Below are positions 24,991 to 35,307 of a stretch of 64,000 nt of DNA, in pieces (within the stretch, counting starts at the first letter, position 1; each line of letters begins with the position of its first letter). The notes under the pieces were generated by a model that saw only the letters and a list, made by a program, of their open reading frames with translations, had not been told where the DNA came from and made no database searches. Made by a program: the position numbers and the translations under genes. The DNA lies in contig NC_041781.1 in assembly GCF_900090045.1 (NCBI RefSeq), forward strand, positions 1,319,501 to 1,383,500, given 5' to 3'. The stretch comes from Plasmodium malariae. Its lineage: Eukaryota; Apicomplexa; Aconoidasida; Haemosporida; Plasmodiidae.

Positions 24991-26707
24991 ATGAAGGAAG
25001 TAACACGACGTAAGGATAAATTAAATATGGAACAAAATGATACAAAGAATGATTTGACAATTGGGCATATAATAGTAAAAAACAAGGACAATGTTGTTAA
25101 AAAAAATAATTCAGGTTATTCCAGAAAATCGGGTAAAAAAAATAAAAATAGTGTTGATGCAAAAAGAAAGAAAAGACTAATAGATAAAAAACAAGTGAAA
25201 AAAAAGAGGAAAATTAATAAGGTAAAAAATGAAGAGGACAAAAAAGAATGTAAACAATTTGCAAACTCAAATAGTATGGTTGAATATAATATAAATAAAG
25301 TGGTCTATGATATAAACAAAAATGACCTCATACGGGGGGATGATAATAATTATAAAAATGTTTATTTAGAAAGAAATAAACAAAAATATAAAAAAAAGAA
25401 AAAAATCGAAAAGACCCCAGAAGACATAGTTAATTCGTCCTTATTCAGGTACATTAATGAATTTATGTATACGAATAAAAGTGAAACTGTCCAAAAAAAA
25501 TTAAATGAAACAAAAAATGTTTTTAATATATATCATATGGGTTATAAAAATCAAAAAGATAAATGGCCAAATAATCCAATAAATGATATAATAAAATATT
25601 TAAGGAAAAATTTTACAAAAATTGATAAAATAGCAGATTTAGGATGTGGAGAAGCAGAAATAGCTAAAACGTTAAGTGGTTGGTCCATAAGTTCTTTTGA
25701 CTTAATTAAATTTAATGAGTATGTTACTGCTTGTAATATAACACACTTGCCTCTTTCGAACAATTCTCAGGACTGTGTCATTATATGTTTAAGTCTTATG
25801 AATACAGATTGGCCAAAAATTATATTTGAGTCAGTTCGATGTCTCAAAAAAAAGTTAAACTCCTTAAAAAAAAAAACTATTTTTTTTTAATAATAATATG
25901 GAAAAATTTAGTCAACCGAGATGTGATGAGAATTTCCTCACGTGCATATATCTATATCTATATATATATGTAGATATACACAGATAGATATACACAGATA
26001 GATATACACAGATAGATATATATAGATAGATATACACAGATAGATATATATAGATAGATATATATAGATAGATACGTATATTTATATGTGTAAGAAATGT
26101 GCACACATAGATATATGTCCACTTACATATTTATGCAAAACACTTTGGCTCTTTTTTTTTTTTTTTTTTTCCAGGGCAACATTAATAATAGCTGATGTGG
26201 TTAGCCGGTTTACGAATTACAAAGCATTCGTTAAGTTCATGAGCAATGTCGGGTGTACACTATCGAATCAAGTACGTCATATATATGCTCATATATAATA
26301 TATAAACGTCCGTAGATATACATAACTGCGTGTAGTTATATATTTAGTGCTTTCTTACGTTATTCTGATTGTTCTGTTGTTGTATGTATTGTTCCATTTT
26401 GGTATGTATTGTTCCATTTTGGTATGTTTTTCCCCGTTCTGATATGTGTTTCCTTGTTCTGATATGTGTTTCCCCGTTCTGATATGTGTTTCCCCGTTCT
26501 GATATGTGTTTCCCCGTTCTGATATGATTTAATTTCTTTTTTTCTTTTTTTTTTTTTTCCTTACCCGTTCAGGTAAATTTGGATAATTTTTTTTACATAT
26601 TCTTTTTTGAGAATAATAAAAAGGACAATGTTTCGCTTACAGTAAATGAAGGAAAAGTTAAAAAGTTTTCAAAACTATTAGCTCCATGTTTTTACAAGAG
26701 AAGATAA
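24991..26707 (+). CDS. RRP8: Ribosomal RNA-processing protein 8-like methyltransferase
   Basis: Exons 24991-25853, 26175-26271 and 26573-26707 join in phase and give 364 residues. RRP8 proteins are nucleolar S-adenosylmethionine-dependent enzymes; yeast Rrp8 makes m1A in 25S rRNA. The first 130 residues are a Lys/Asn-rich basic tail, as usual for the family. The Rossmann methyltransferase domain follows: the SAM-binding motif IADLGCGEAEIA starts at residue 214, then SFDLI, the family sequence THLPLSNNSQDCVIICLSLMNTDW in two parts, and, across the first intron, LIIADVVSRF. Exon 3 ends the domain with NFFYIFFFEN. An ORF ending at 25890 is the first exon read into intron 1. Convergent with the apicoplast ligase gene, 245 bases between stop codons. 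Confidence 0.93.
25951..26075. repeat. AGATAGATATACAC array in RRP8 intron 1
   Basis: About nine copies of a 14-base unit with TATA/CACA variation, inside the 321-base first intron of RRP8. Confidence 0.8.
26370..26527. repeat. 20-bp minisatellite in RRP8 intron 2
   Basis: About seven to eight copies of GTTCTGATATGTGTTTCCCC with variants, inside the second RRP8 intron and ending close to its acceptor. Confidence 0.85.
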
Positions 26708-26831
26708 CACCTCATTTAGAAACCGCAAGTGGGTGTACACATACGTTCATTTAAATGCACACATGCATAAAACTTGGAAAGCTACATGGACATATGTGGA
26801 ATAAAGGTTAAAAAAAAAAAAAAAAAAAAAA

Positions 26832-26947
26832 CTGCATCATTGTCGTAATTTAAAATAAACTGCATCATTGTCGTAATTTAAAATAAACTGCATCATTTTT
26901 GTATTTTAAAATAAACTGCTTCACTCTTGTAATTAAAAACAAACTGC
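26832..26947. repeat. 28-bp array between convergent stop codons
   Basis: About four copies of a 28-base unit beginning CTGCATCATTGTCGTAATTT, in the 245-base gap between the RRP8 and apicoplast ligase stop codons. The two 3' UTRs must overlap or end in this array. Confidence 0.8.
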
Positions 26948-26952
26948 ACAAA

Positions 26953-28674
26953 TTACATAAATTTGAAATACCTGAACAACTGCTGAATGGTCATCATTTT
27001 CGTTTCCTGTGAAGAGCGCTTTCTGTGTTCAATAGTGATATTTTGAAAAGCTAAATATAATTTGTTTGTGAGAATATTGTGTGAACTGTCTATATAATTA
27101 TAAAAATCGACAGGTACTTTAACGTTTTTATCTGTTTTATTTAAATTTATAATAATTCTGTTGGGTACTCCTATTAAATCGCAGTTTTTTAGCTTTCTGG
27201 ACAAATGTAAATCTGTATCATCGTAATATATGTCTACATTATTATTTTTGAATGTATTGTATATAAATAAGGCTAAAACGTATTCAACATCATTGCTGTT
27301 TAGGGGATTGTAGAATATGCGTTCAGTCGACTCTATCGTTTTGTTTTCGTTGTTTTCCTTATTTTCATTACATCCTGCACCACCGCTAAGGGCTTCTTTT
27401 TGTTGTGCGTCGTTTACTGTAAAGACTTGACCAGCTTTCGTTTTAACTTCTCCAAGTATTTTTCTAATTTTTGTAGAGGAATATTTACTTTTCTGATTAG
27501 TTTGTATGAGATATACTGTAAAGGGAGCCAGGTGTTCCGGCAATTTTATTCCTTCGTGATCATAAAAACTGTCCACTAAGAAGTAGAGGAGTCTGTATAT
27601 GCCAATTCCGTAGGATCCCATAAGAATATATTTTTTTTCATTTTTTTTATCTAAATATTTTATGTTTAATTTTTTTGAATAATAATCTCCCAGTTTGAAA
27701 ATGTGTGCAGCTTCTTTATATTTTCCATCTCGACATAACACTTGAAATTCATGACTTTCCACTGCATTCATTTTGTCCTTTTTTCTTTTTTTTATAATAT
27801 TATGTGTTATATTTAATTGTTGAAAAATATGACTATAACAATTTTTATAAATTTCATAAGTTTCATTCATGCATTTTTCGGAGCTATGAAATGAGTAGCC
27901 ATCTTTCATTAAAAATTCCTTACTTTTAAATAAACTTTTTTCAAATCTTTTTTCATTTCGAAATTTATAATTAAATTGATGAATTAATATAGGCAAACAT
28001 TTTGCAGTTATATTTTCATTAAACACTTGATTAATTAATGATAGAGATGCTTCTTCACAAGTTGGACTTAATATACATCCATCATCCTCCATTTTATTTT
28101 TTACAATTTCTTCTGCATTTTTATTAAGTTTTTGTTGTTTTTGTTTATATACATATAAAAACTCATCACTGTATAGCTTACTTCGGTCTGATATATTCCA
28201 TAATTTTTTTGCTTGAAGAATGCTTAACATTAGACAGTGAGAATTAATTTTTTCTAAATGGTGGTTTACAAAATATTTTATTTTATTTATTACTCGAAGT
28301 CCTAATGGTAAAATATTATACAGTCCATTTACATCCCTGATATAGTTAGCTCGTTGTAACAATTCGCTAGCTTTATCCCCATTCTGTTTTATATTATCAT
28401 TATATATTTTATTAAAAATATATTCAGAGCCAAAATACGATTTCTTATTACATGATAGAACAATTAGCGCGTTATATCTCTTGATAATTTTTCTTCTCAC
28501 ACCATTATTATTACTATTATTATAATTTGTATTATTATAGCTATTATTATAATTCGTCTTATTATAATACTTATTTATAAAAAAAATATTTTTTTTTTTT
28601 TTTTTTAGTATATCTAATTTTGAAGAAAAAACAAAATAGAGCAAGTTCATGAAAAGCAAAAATTTAAAAAACAT
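26953..28674 (-). CDS. apiPRS: Proline--tRNA ligase, apicoplast type
   Basis: A single exon of 573 residues. Class II prolyl-tRNA synthetase that charges tRNA-Pro for apicoplast translation. The N-terminus (MFFKFLLFMNLLYFVFSS) is a signal peptide, followed by an Asn/Lys-rich transit-peptide-like stretch, the bipartite apicoplast signal. Catalytic motifs: ANYIRDVNGLYNILPLG (motif 1 region, about residue 105-122), KFRNEKRF ... KEFLMKDGYSFH (motif 2, about 237-260) and GSYGIGIYR (motif 3, about 350). It is bacterial-type, unlike the cytosolic ProRS target of halofuginone. Only about 90 residues separate motif 2 from motif 3, and SHEFQVLC runs directly into the next strand. The roughly 180-residue editing (INS) domain of many bacterial ProRS is therefore absent. 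A C-terminal anticodon-binding domain follows. Confidence 0.93.
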   Translation of the reverse strand: MFFKFLLFMNLLYFVFSSKLDILKKKKKNIFFINKYYNKTNYNNSYNNTNYNNSNNNGVRRKIIKRYNALIVLSCNKKSYFGSEYIFNKIYNDNIKQNGDKASELLQRANYIRDVNGLYNILPLGLRVINKIKYFVNHHLEKINSHCLMLSILQAKKLWNISDRSKLYSDEFLYVYKQKQQKLNKNAEEIVKNKMEDDGCILSPTCEEASLSLINQVFNENITAKCLPILIHQFNYKFRNEKRFEKSLFKSKEFLMKDGYSFHSSEKCMNETYEIYKNCYSHIFQQLNITHNIIKKRKKDKMNAVESHEFQVLCRDGKYKEAAHIFKLGDYYSKKLNIKYLDKKNEKKYILMGSYGIGIYRLLYFLVDSFYDHEGIKLPEHLAPFTVYLIQTNQKSKYSSTKIRKILGEVKTKAGQVFTVNDAQQKEALSGGAGCNENKENNENKTIESTERIFYNPLNSNDVEYVLALFIYNTFKNNNVDIYYDDTDLHLSRKLKNCDLIGVPNRIIINLNKTDKNVKVPVDFYNYIDSSHNILTNKLYLAFQNITIEHRKRSSQETKMMTIQQLFRYFKFM

Positions 28675-28949
28675 TATATACCGACTGATTGCATTTGCTC
28701 TTCTATACTTTTAAGTATCCCACTATGCTGCGTATCTCCTGATACTTGATACGTTCGAGGAACGGGCGAAATTATTCCTTTCAGCCAAGAATTGTTATAA
28801 TAGAGAAGGAGCTGGGTGGTGCTGCTTCCGCTGCTTCCACTGCTTCCACTGCTTCCACTGCTCCTACTACTGTTACTACTGCTGGTGAAACGTGTGTATA
28901 TAACATACGTGTAAATTATATGATATAAACAACACAACTGTGTAATCAT
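28674..28949 (-). CDS. 91-codon upstream ORF overlapping the apicoplast ligase start
   Basis: An open frame of 91 codons whose stop overlaps the ligase start codon as TAATG (28676-28672). It opens with a hydrophobic segment, crosses a Ser/Gly run encoded by an AGCAGTGGA-like repeat, and ends in an ordinary-looking mixed sequence (ISPVPRTYQVSGDTQHS...). It may be a translated upstream ORF controlling the ligase, part of its 5' UTR, or chance. The ligase's own signal peptide argues against it being a true N-terminal extension. No homology is recognised. Confidence 0.3.
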   Translation of the reverse strand: MITQLCCLYHIIYTYVIYTRFTSSSNSSRSSGSSGSSGSSGSSTTQLLLYYNNSWLKGIISPVPRTYQVSGDTQHSGILKSIEEQMQSVGI

Positions 28950-29334
28950 GTATGAACATGTAATTAACTGTACGTTGACAATGCTTAAGACCTTTCTCGA
29001 ACTACTTACTGCTACACAGTTAAATAAAAGATATTAAGGGGAAAAAAGAAAAAAAAGAAAAGAAAAATACAATACAATAGAACAAAATACAAACAATATA
29101 TTAGAACAAATTGAATTTTCGGCCGTCATCCAAAATTTTGCACCATTACTCAGCTCACTTGGAATGCAGTTATATTTATTTTTTCTCAATTTTTTTCCCA
29201 ATCTTATTTCCTTAATTTTTTTCCTAATTTTATTTCCTTATTTTATTTCCTAATTTTATTTCCCTATTTTTTTTCCCAATTTTATTTCCTTTTTTTTTTT
29301 TCCCCCAGTTCTATTTCCTTATTTTTCTTCCCAA

Positions 29335-29365
<31 letters not shown>

Positions 29366-29910
29366 TCCTTTCTCCATTTAGCCTCTAAGTATACAACCCA
29401 TACAAGGAAACCCCATGTTCGTCCTTTTATCTCTGCTTATGAATTATGCTTAGTGACATTCGACAAATGATGAGTTAATTTTTAAAGTACTTAAAAAATA
29501 TTCCTTGAAGGGAAATTATTCAAGGTTCATTAGCCGAGAGAAAATAGAAAAAAAAAAAAAAAAAAAATAAAAAAAAATACGCACATACAAGTGTTCTTAC
29601 GTATGCGCATACGTGTATAGTTACATATGCACAGTTTTACATGGAGCTACTTCTGCTTAGGTGAAAAGTTGAATTAAGGAACAAAAAATTTAAAACGTTA
29701 TTACAAAGAAACCAATTGAATAAAATGGGAAAAACGAATAAAAACAAAGGAAATCATGAAAAAAGGAATTTTCCAAAAAGTACATAAATTCGTAAGAGAA
29801 GTAAAAAATGACTAGCAGAAGACCTGAGAGGAAATTATATACGTATATTTATATATAAAATGCAACGATTTCGTGATTTTATTGTTTGTCGTAATTTTTT
29901 AATTTAATTT

Positions 29911-29948
<38 letters not shown>

Positions 29949-30184
29949 TGCACCCACATACGCAAGTAAATACGTGGAAGGTGTATATATGAGGTATAAG
30001 GGGGTGTTGTGTGGGGAAAAGGGCTCAATATAATATACTGACGAATATGCATGTTTCTTGTTTGATGTCCTCGTCTTCCCCCTCTCACAAAAAGAGTTAA
30101 TTAAAAGTACATAACACATAATACATATAAGTCCTACTTGGTATCGTCAAAACTATGCTCGTCTTTAGCTAAGACCAGGTTAAA
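28950..30184. other. Spacer between two minus-strand genes
   Basis: No gene was supported. It contains T-rich TTTTATTTCCTTA-like arrays (about 29175-29330), poly-T tracts, and a small inverted repeat CCTTGAA/TTCAAGG at about 29502-29524. The stretch 29385-29560 is somewhat less AT-rich and may be PP-beta 3' UTR or ligase promoter. Confidence 0.5.
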
Positions 30185-32086
30185 TCATAGCATATAGTGA
30201 ACGCTCCTTCTTAAGGCTTGTGCATTTGCACGTAGAGGAGCAGTATTGAAAGTTATAAAATCTTTTTCCATAAATTCATCAACAATCATAAGTGAAGCTG
30301 AGTTTCCACATCGATAACAATAATTGGGTGCACTAAATATTGTAACCACTTTATCGTTATGCATCCATTGAAATCCTTCTTGTACTAATTGATGAGCTCT
30401 ACATATACAACTAAGATTATTCATATGTAAAAATGTATTGGTTTTATCTTCATTAAATAATACACCTGCCCCTCTAGGAGATACTTTCCATCCTTCACTT
30501 ACGTCATCCTCAGGTCCTGCTGGGTCACTCCATAATAAGTCACATATAGCACCTTCTTGTGGTATTTCTTTAAATCGATTCAATGAATTGATTTCTTGAA
30601 TGGTTTGTACATAAGGTGATATACCTCCATGATCACAGAAGATTTCCTTATTTATAATAGCTGTTAATGGTAAATAATCAAAAGCATCTGTTAAATATTT
30701 CCATGCATTATTATCATTGTTATATTTTCTTATACATTCATCATAAAAACCATATACCTTTGTTATCTGTCTACTCTCATGATTTCCTCTTAGTATAGTA
30801 ACTTTATTTGGATATTTAATTTTTAGACATGCGACAAGGCAAAAACACTCACACGAATAGTACCCCCTGTCTACGTAGTCGCCTAGAAATAGGTAGCTCA
30901 CATCCGGCGGTAGCCCCCCTACAAAGAGCAAAAAAGAGAAGCATAAGGATAAAGGGGAAGGTAAAGATACAGAGAACGTAAGGATACGGAAAACGTAAGG
31001 ATACGGAAAACGTAAGGATACGGAAAACGTAAGGATACGGAAAACGTAAGGATACGGAAAACGTAAACAACGTAAATATGTGATTGGAACTACACGCGAT
31101 AATGGTGGTGCATGCACATCCGTTATACGTAATGTATAAAACACATGAGATAACCATACTACATACACATGTGCATGTTTACCAATGTGAAAGAGCTCCA
31201 AAAGGTCGAAAAACTGTCCGTGGATATCCCCAGCTACGGTCACGGGGGCACTGACTTGAATGCAGTTTGGTTCTTCTTTTAATATATCAATTAAAAGAGT
31301 ACACATTAATTTAATTTCGTCAATGTTTAGAAGTTCGCATTTTAATAATTTACTTATCCATTCATCAACGCTGTATGATATTTTTCGAGTACTCAAATTG
31401 GCACATAAATTATCATTTTGATTTGTATGTTGCTCTTGATATTTGTTATAAAATTGCTCATAAATTTTATCATTCTGTGAAGAATTTTGCGCGCCCTTCG
31501 CCTTCGAAATATCATCATCAATATTATTTACATTGTACGAGTACAATTCCTTAAGATTTAATGAACTATTTTTATTTTTTTTTATCTTCCTGTTATACTC
31601 ATTTTCCGAGTTGACCTCTTCATCACTTAACTCTTTAACAGATATGTTTTCATTCCCTGTGTAATTTCCTTCATTAGTAAAATTTTGGAGATTTGATATT
31701 GTCATTTCGTCGTCATTTGACATGTTGTACTTTTTACCTGACCGTTCATAATTTTTCGTATTTAGCGATTTTTCTCCATTTTGCGATATTTCCCCATACG
31801 GTACGTTTTCCCTATTTTGACAATTTTCCCCATTCGGTACGTTTTCCCTATTTTGACAATTTTCCCCATTCGGTACGTTTTCCCTATTTTGACAATTTTC
31901 CCCATACAGTGCGTTTTCCCTATTTTGACAATTTTCCTGCCCAAATACTCCAATTTTTTCCTTTTTTTTCCCCCCCAAATATTTAATTTCTGCTTCTACA
32001 TTTTTGTTCAAGTGCCTTAAGTTACTCTTGGAGTTTATAACATTATTAAATAGGAATCCTCTACTCGTTAATTCGTATTTACTCAT
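30185..32086 (-). CDS. PPbeta: Serine/threonine protein phosphatase PP-beta (PP2A-like)
   Basis: Two exons on the minus strand, 31183-32086 and 30185-30918, give 545 residues. The first 230 residues are a hydrophilic Asn-rich extension with a tandem 12-residue repeat (QNRENVPNGENC-like, 36-bp units at about 31784-31935). The metallophosphatase domain follows, with GDIHG at about residue 286, GDYVDRG at 314-320 and GNHE at 346-349, then the PP2A-type metal and substrate loops (DHGGI, SDP, SAPNYCYRCGN). The C-terminus RRSVHYML resembles the PP2A tail RRTPDYFL. The intron lies between HIG and GLPPDV, inside the catalytic domain. It is 264 bases, divisible by three and free of stops, so an ORF search reads straight through it and wrongly predicts 633 residues. 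PP-beta is described in P. falciparum. Confidence 0.94.
   Translation of the reverse strand: MSKYELTSRGFLFNNVINSKSNLRHLNKNVEAEIKYLGGKKKEKIGVFGQENCQNRENALYGENCQNRENVPNGENCQNRENVPNGENCQNRENVPYGEISQNGEKSLNTKNYERSGKKYNMSNDDEMTISNLQNFTNEGNYTGNENISVKELSDEEVNSENEYNRKIKKNKNSSLNLKELYSYNVNNIDDDISKAKGAQNSSQNDKIYEQFYNKYQEQHTNQNDNLCANLSTRKISYSVDEWISKLLKCELLNIDEIKLMCTLLIDILKEEPNCIQVSAPVTVAGDIHGQFFDLLELFHIGKHAHVYVVWLSHVFYTLRITDVHAPPLSRVVPITYLRCLRFPYPYVFRILTFSVSLRFPYPYVFRILTFSVSLPSPLSLCFSFLLFVGGLPPDVSYLFLGDYVDRGYYSCECFCLVACLKIKYPNKVTILRGNHESRQITKVYGFYDECIRKYNNDNNAWKYLTDAFDYLPLTAIINKEIFCDHGGISPYVQTIQEINSLNRFKEIPQEGAICDLLWSDPAGPEDDVSEGWKVSPRGAGVLFNEDKTNTFLHMNNLSCICRAHQLVQEGFQWMHNDKVVTIFSAPNYCYRCGNSASLMIVDEFMEKDFITFNTAPLRANAQALRRSVHYML
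30919..31182 (-). other. In-frame, stop-free intron of PP-beta with 17-bp repeat
   Basis: GT donor at 31182-31181 (reading the minus strand) after HIG, and a TTTGTAG acceptor before GGGGGCTACC. Splicing restores the invariant HIGG-PD spacing seen in PP2A. The intron holds about six copies of a 17-base unit (AAGGATACGGAAAACGT on the plus strand, about 30969-31070). Retention would insert 88 residues without a frameshift. Confidence 0.85.
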
Positions 32087-32166
32087 CGTTCTTCTTTATG
32101 TTTTAATAAACTGCTTCCTTTTGCGTTTAGTCATATATGTAGACGCATATACGGACATGTACTTAC

Positions 32167-32218
<52 letters not shown>

Positions 32219-32732
32219 TATTTACCTGTATGTAGTCGTACACTCTTTATTTTGTATTCAGTTACGGGGAAGGACATCCAATGAGCAGTAAGTTGAGGTG
32301 CTATTCTGGGGGACTACTTTGTAAATAATTGGCGCTTTATCCTAGGTAACCTTTTCTAGACGCATGGATATATATACACACACGTATATGTGTATCTGTA
32401 TATATATGTATATGCGCGTAGGTGTGTGTTAACTCAAAATAAACTTCTTTACAATACACGTGATATGTAAGCGACATGAAATAACGATCTTCCGCTTTTT
32501 GTAATGGTTAAGTAATGTAAATTTTTTAATTTATATATATATCTTTTTAATTATATTTTTTTTATTTAATTACAAAAAACTAATTTTTTATTTTTTGCCT
32601 CGGCACAATAATGCTGGTAAATAAACAGCTTCAACAGCTTCGTGTCTCAGCTTTTGCAGTTGCGAATAAGACGTAAATTCTGCCTTGGGGGATATTCCGC
32701 CCGTTGCTGTTAGCTAGTGGGCGCGTAGGTAC

Positions 32733-32792
<60 letters not shown>

Positions 32793-33460
32793 ACATGTGT
32801 ATATGTACGTATGTATTTATTTATTTGCGAGTGGATACATATAGGACACAAATGAATGCATGAAATTTTTGATAACCCACGTGACCCTATGAACTGATCA
32901 AACATATAATAAAATGGATTCTATCTAAAAGCTCAGGAGCATATTAAAAGGAAGCGAAATAAATAAAACAAAAAAAAAAAAAAAAAAAAAAAAAGTTGAA
33001 ATGGTACGAAGGAATAATAATATAAGGTCGTGAAATAAAATAACAAGATGGTATACAAAGTGGTATACTAAATGGTAAACAAAATGGTAAACAAAATGGC
33101 ATACAAAATGAAATACATAATTACTTACATAATTACTTACATAATTACTTACATAATTACTTACATAATTACTTACATAATTATATACATAATCACATAC
33201 ATAATCACATATATAATTACATAATTACATACGTAATTACATCCAGTGTATCATAATGAATGCCACACAGCATGTAATACCGAGTGCCATAAAAAAAGAC
33301 GAATTTTTGGGACAATTCAAAACTGGGGATACTAAAAAATGATATCAGTCAAAATAACACGACTACATGTATAGTATTCTCCTTGCATATATGTTTAACC
33401 ATATTGTTTATTATGATAAAAGAAAAAAAAAAAAAAAAAAAAAAAATTTTAGCTAATTCA

Positions 33461-33494
<34 letters not shown>

Positions 33495-34440
33495 ATGATA
33501 ATTATGATAATCATAATAATTAGGCACTTAAACAATGAATATAAATATATTTTACAAAAATTGTAATTTACTACACTTTTTACAATTGTCTTTTTTGTTA
33601 ATTATACGATAATGTATCTGTTGAAAAACTTGGGGGAGTAATTAATTAACAAGTGGTGGGCAAAAAAAAAGGGCATGCACAAATGAAAAGAAAAAAAAAA
33701 AAAAAGGAAAAAAACATGATAAAAACGTCAATAGAACGTCATAATAACATCAAAAAAAACATCAAAAGAATATCAAAGGAATATCAAAAAAATATCAAAA
33801 AAAATATCAGAAAAACATCAAATAAAAATCATGAAAACATCATATAAACATTATATAAACATCATGAAAACATCATGTAAATAAAATAAAAGCTAAATAT
33901 GAGGGGAAAAGACGTAAAAATAAGGCAAAAAAGGGGTAAATATAAAATGTACGTCAAAAAATATTTGTATAATTGTATAACTCTTAAGATGAGTGGTGAT
34001 TCGTTTGAAATACCTTGAAAAAAAAAAAAAGGTACGTTTACATTCTTTAGTAACATTGAATATGTACATGCATATGTCAAAGTTAGTGTAAATGTATGTG
34101 TAATAGCATGTGTAATAGCATGTGTAATATTATGTGTAATATTATGTGTAATAGCATGTGTAATATCATGTGTAAAAGTATTCGCGTATGTATAAATGTA
34201 TGTATTTGTAACAAATGTGTATATTATTTTGTTAATGCATATATATTCATATGCATGTACATATATTGTACAGCAAGTTTTGGTACATGATTTTATTTTT
34301 CTTTCCCTCCCCCAAGGTGGTACACTCCAAACATTTTTATACATATATATATATATGTATAACATGCGAATAAAAAAACAGAAAAAAAAAAAAAAAGAGG
34401 TTTAAAGTGCATGTAATTATGATTTTTTTTTCTTTTTTTT
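32087..34440. other. Spacer upstream of PP-beta with GC island and arrays
   Basis: Contains (TA)n runs (32173-32217, 32736-32788), a GC-richer island at 32597-32735, a TTACATAAT-type array (about 33118-33240), a mixed-composition patch at 33237-33345 that is open on both strands, long poly-A runs (33421-33491), and a 12-bp GTGTAATAGCAT array (about 34088-34172). No gene could be resolved in 32.1-33.9 kb. Confidence 0.5.
33118..33240. repeat. TTACATAATTAC array
   Basis: About ten copies of a short unit (ACATAATTACTTACATAATT-like), degenerating towards its 3' end into CACATACATAAT copies. Confidence 0.7.
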
Positions 34441-34446
34441 TAATAG

Positions 34447-34554
34447 GTAATAGAAAAACTTGAAACATTGAATTATGTGGTAAATAAGGGTATTTATAAA
34501 TGTAGCCTTCTTATGCTTTGAAGATTACACTGTGCATGATTTATAAATATATCG

Positions 34555-34585
<31 letters not shown>

Positions 34586-35020
34586 TCATGTTTTTCTCAG
34601 AATGAACAATGTAAGTGTTACATAAGTTCTGTTTATATTTATATTTGGGCTTTTAATTTTTTTAATTTTTTTTTGTTTTACTGTTTGTTTTTCTGTATAT
34701 TTATTTTTGCTTATATATTTTGGCATATTTCTCTTTGCCCATTTCTCTTTGCCCATTTCTCTTTGCTCATTTCTCTTTGCTCATTTCTCTTTGCTCATTT
34801 CTCTTTTCCCATTTCTCTTTGCTTATTTCTCTTTGCTTATTTCTCTTTGCTTATTTCTCTTAGTTCATTTCCTTTTGCCCATTTCTTTTCGTTTTTTTCT
34901 TTTTTTTTTCTGCTCTGAATCGTGTAAAAATAAGGAAAAGATGTTACTGTGAAAAGTGTTGTGTTATATTTGGTAAAGACTAATTCACTAAAGGAATTTT
35001 ATGCTAATATAAAATTTTGA
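34447..35020 (+). CDS. Probable 3' exons of an unrecognised small spliced gene
   Basis: I infer three exons: 34447-34479, 34601-34610 and 34941-35020, ending at a TGA. The first two have excellent polypyrimidine acceptors (TTTTTTTTTAATAG and TTTTTCTCAG) and good donors (GTAAAT, GTAAGT). Phases are 0 and 1 and join without stops into an ordinary-composition tail: VIEKLETLNYV-NEQ-YVTVKSVV and on to SLKEFYANIKF. The 5' end is unresolved. A candidate upstream exon ends at 34031 before GTACGT and reads VIRLKYLEKKKK in phase 0, but it needs a split start codon. No family is recognised. The ten-base exon is unusually short, so transcript evidence is needed. Confidence 0.4.
34730..34868. repeat. 14-bp CATTTCTCTTTGCT array
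   Basis: About ten copies with minor changes, in the predicted last intron of the small gene at 34.4-35.0 kb. The overlapping Phe/Leu/Ser ORFs are artefacts. Confidence 0.8.
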
Positions 35021-35307
35021 GTTATATAATTATAATAAATAATATAAACTACCTAGCTTATTTGCTACGTGTAAGCTTGCATATGAAATTACGTGAACAC
35101 GAATAAATATGCTTATTAATGAATATATAAAGCCTACAAATAAAGGAAATACGTATGTGTGAATATAGGTACCTATGCATATATGTAGGTAATTCCTATA
35201 TAAATACACAGACGAACTCAAATATACATGCACACGTACACCCTTAACAGGCATACATATATATATATATATATTCGGGAATATAACGTTTATTTAGTGG
35301 TACGTTT

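Noticed and set aside
29440..29560. C/D-box snoRNA candidate (ATGATGA at about 29468)
   Set aside because: No CTGA D box or terminal stem at a suitable distance.
30849..31157. 102-codon minus-strand ORF inside PP-beta
   Set aside because: It lies in the intron repeat and out of frame with the phosphatase domain.
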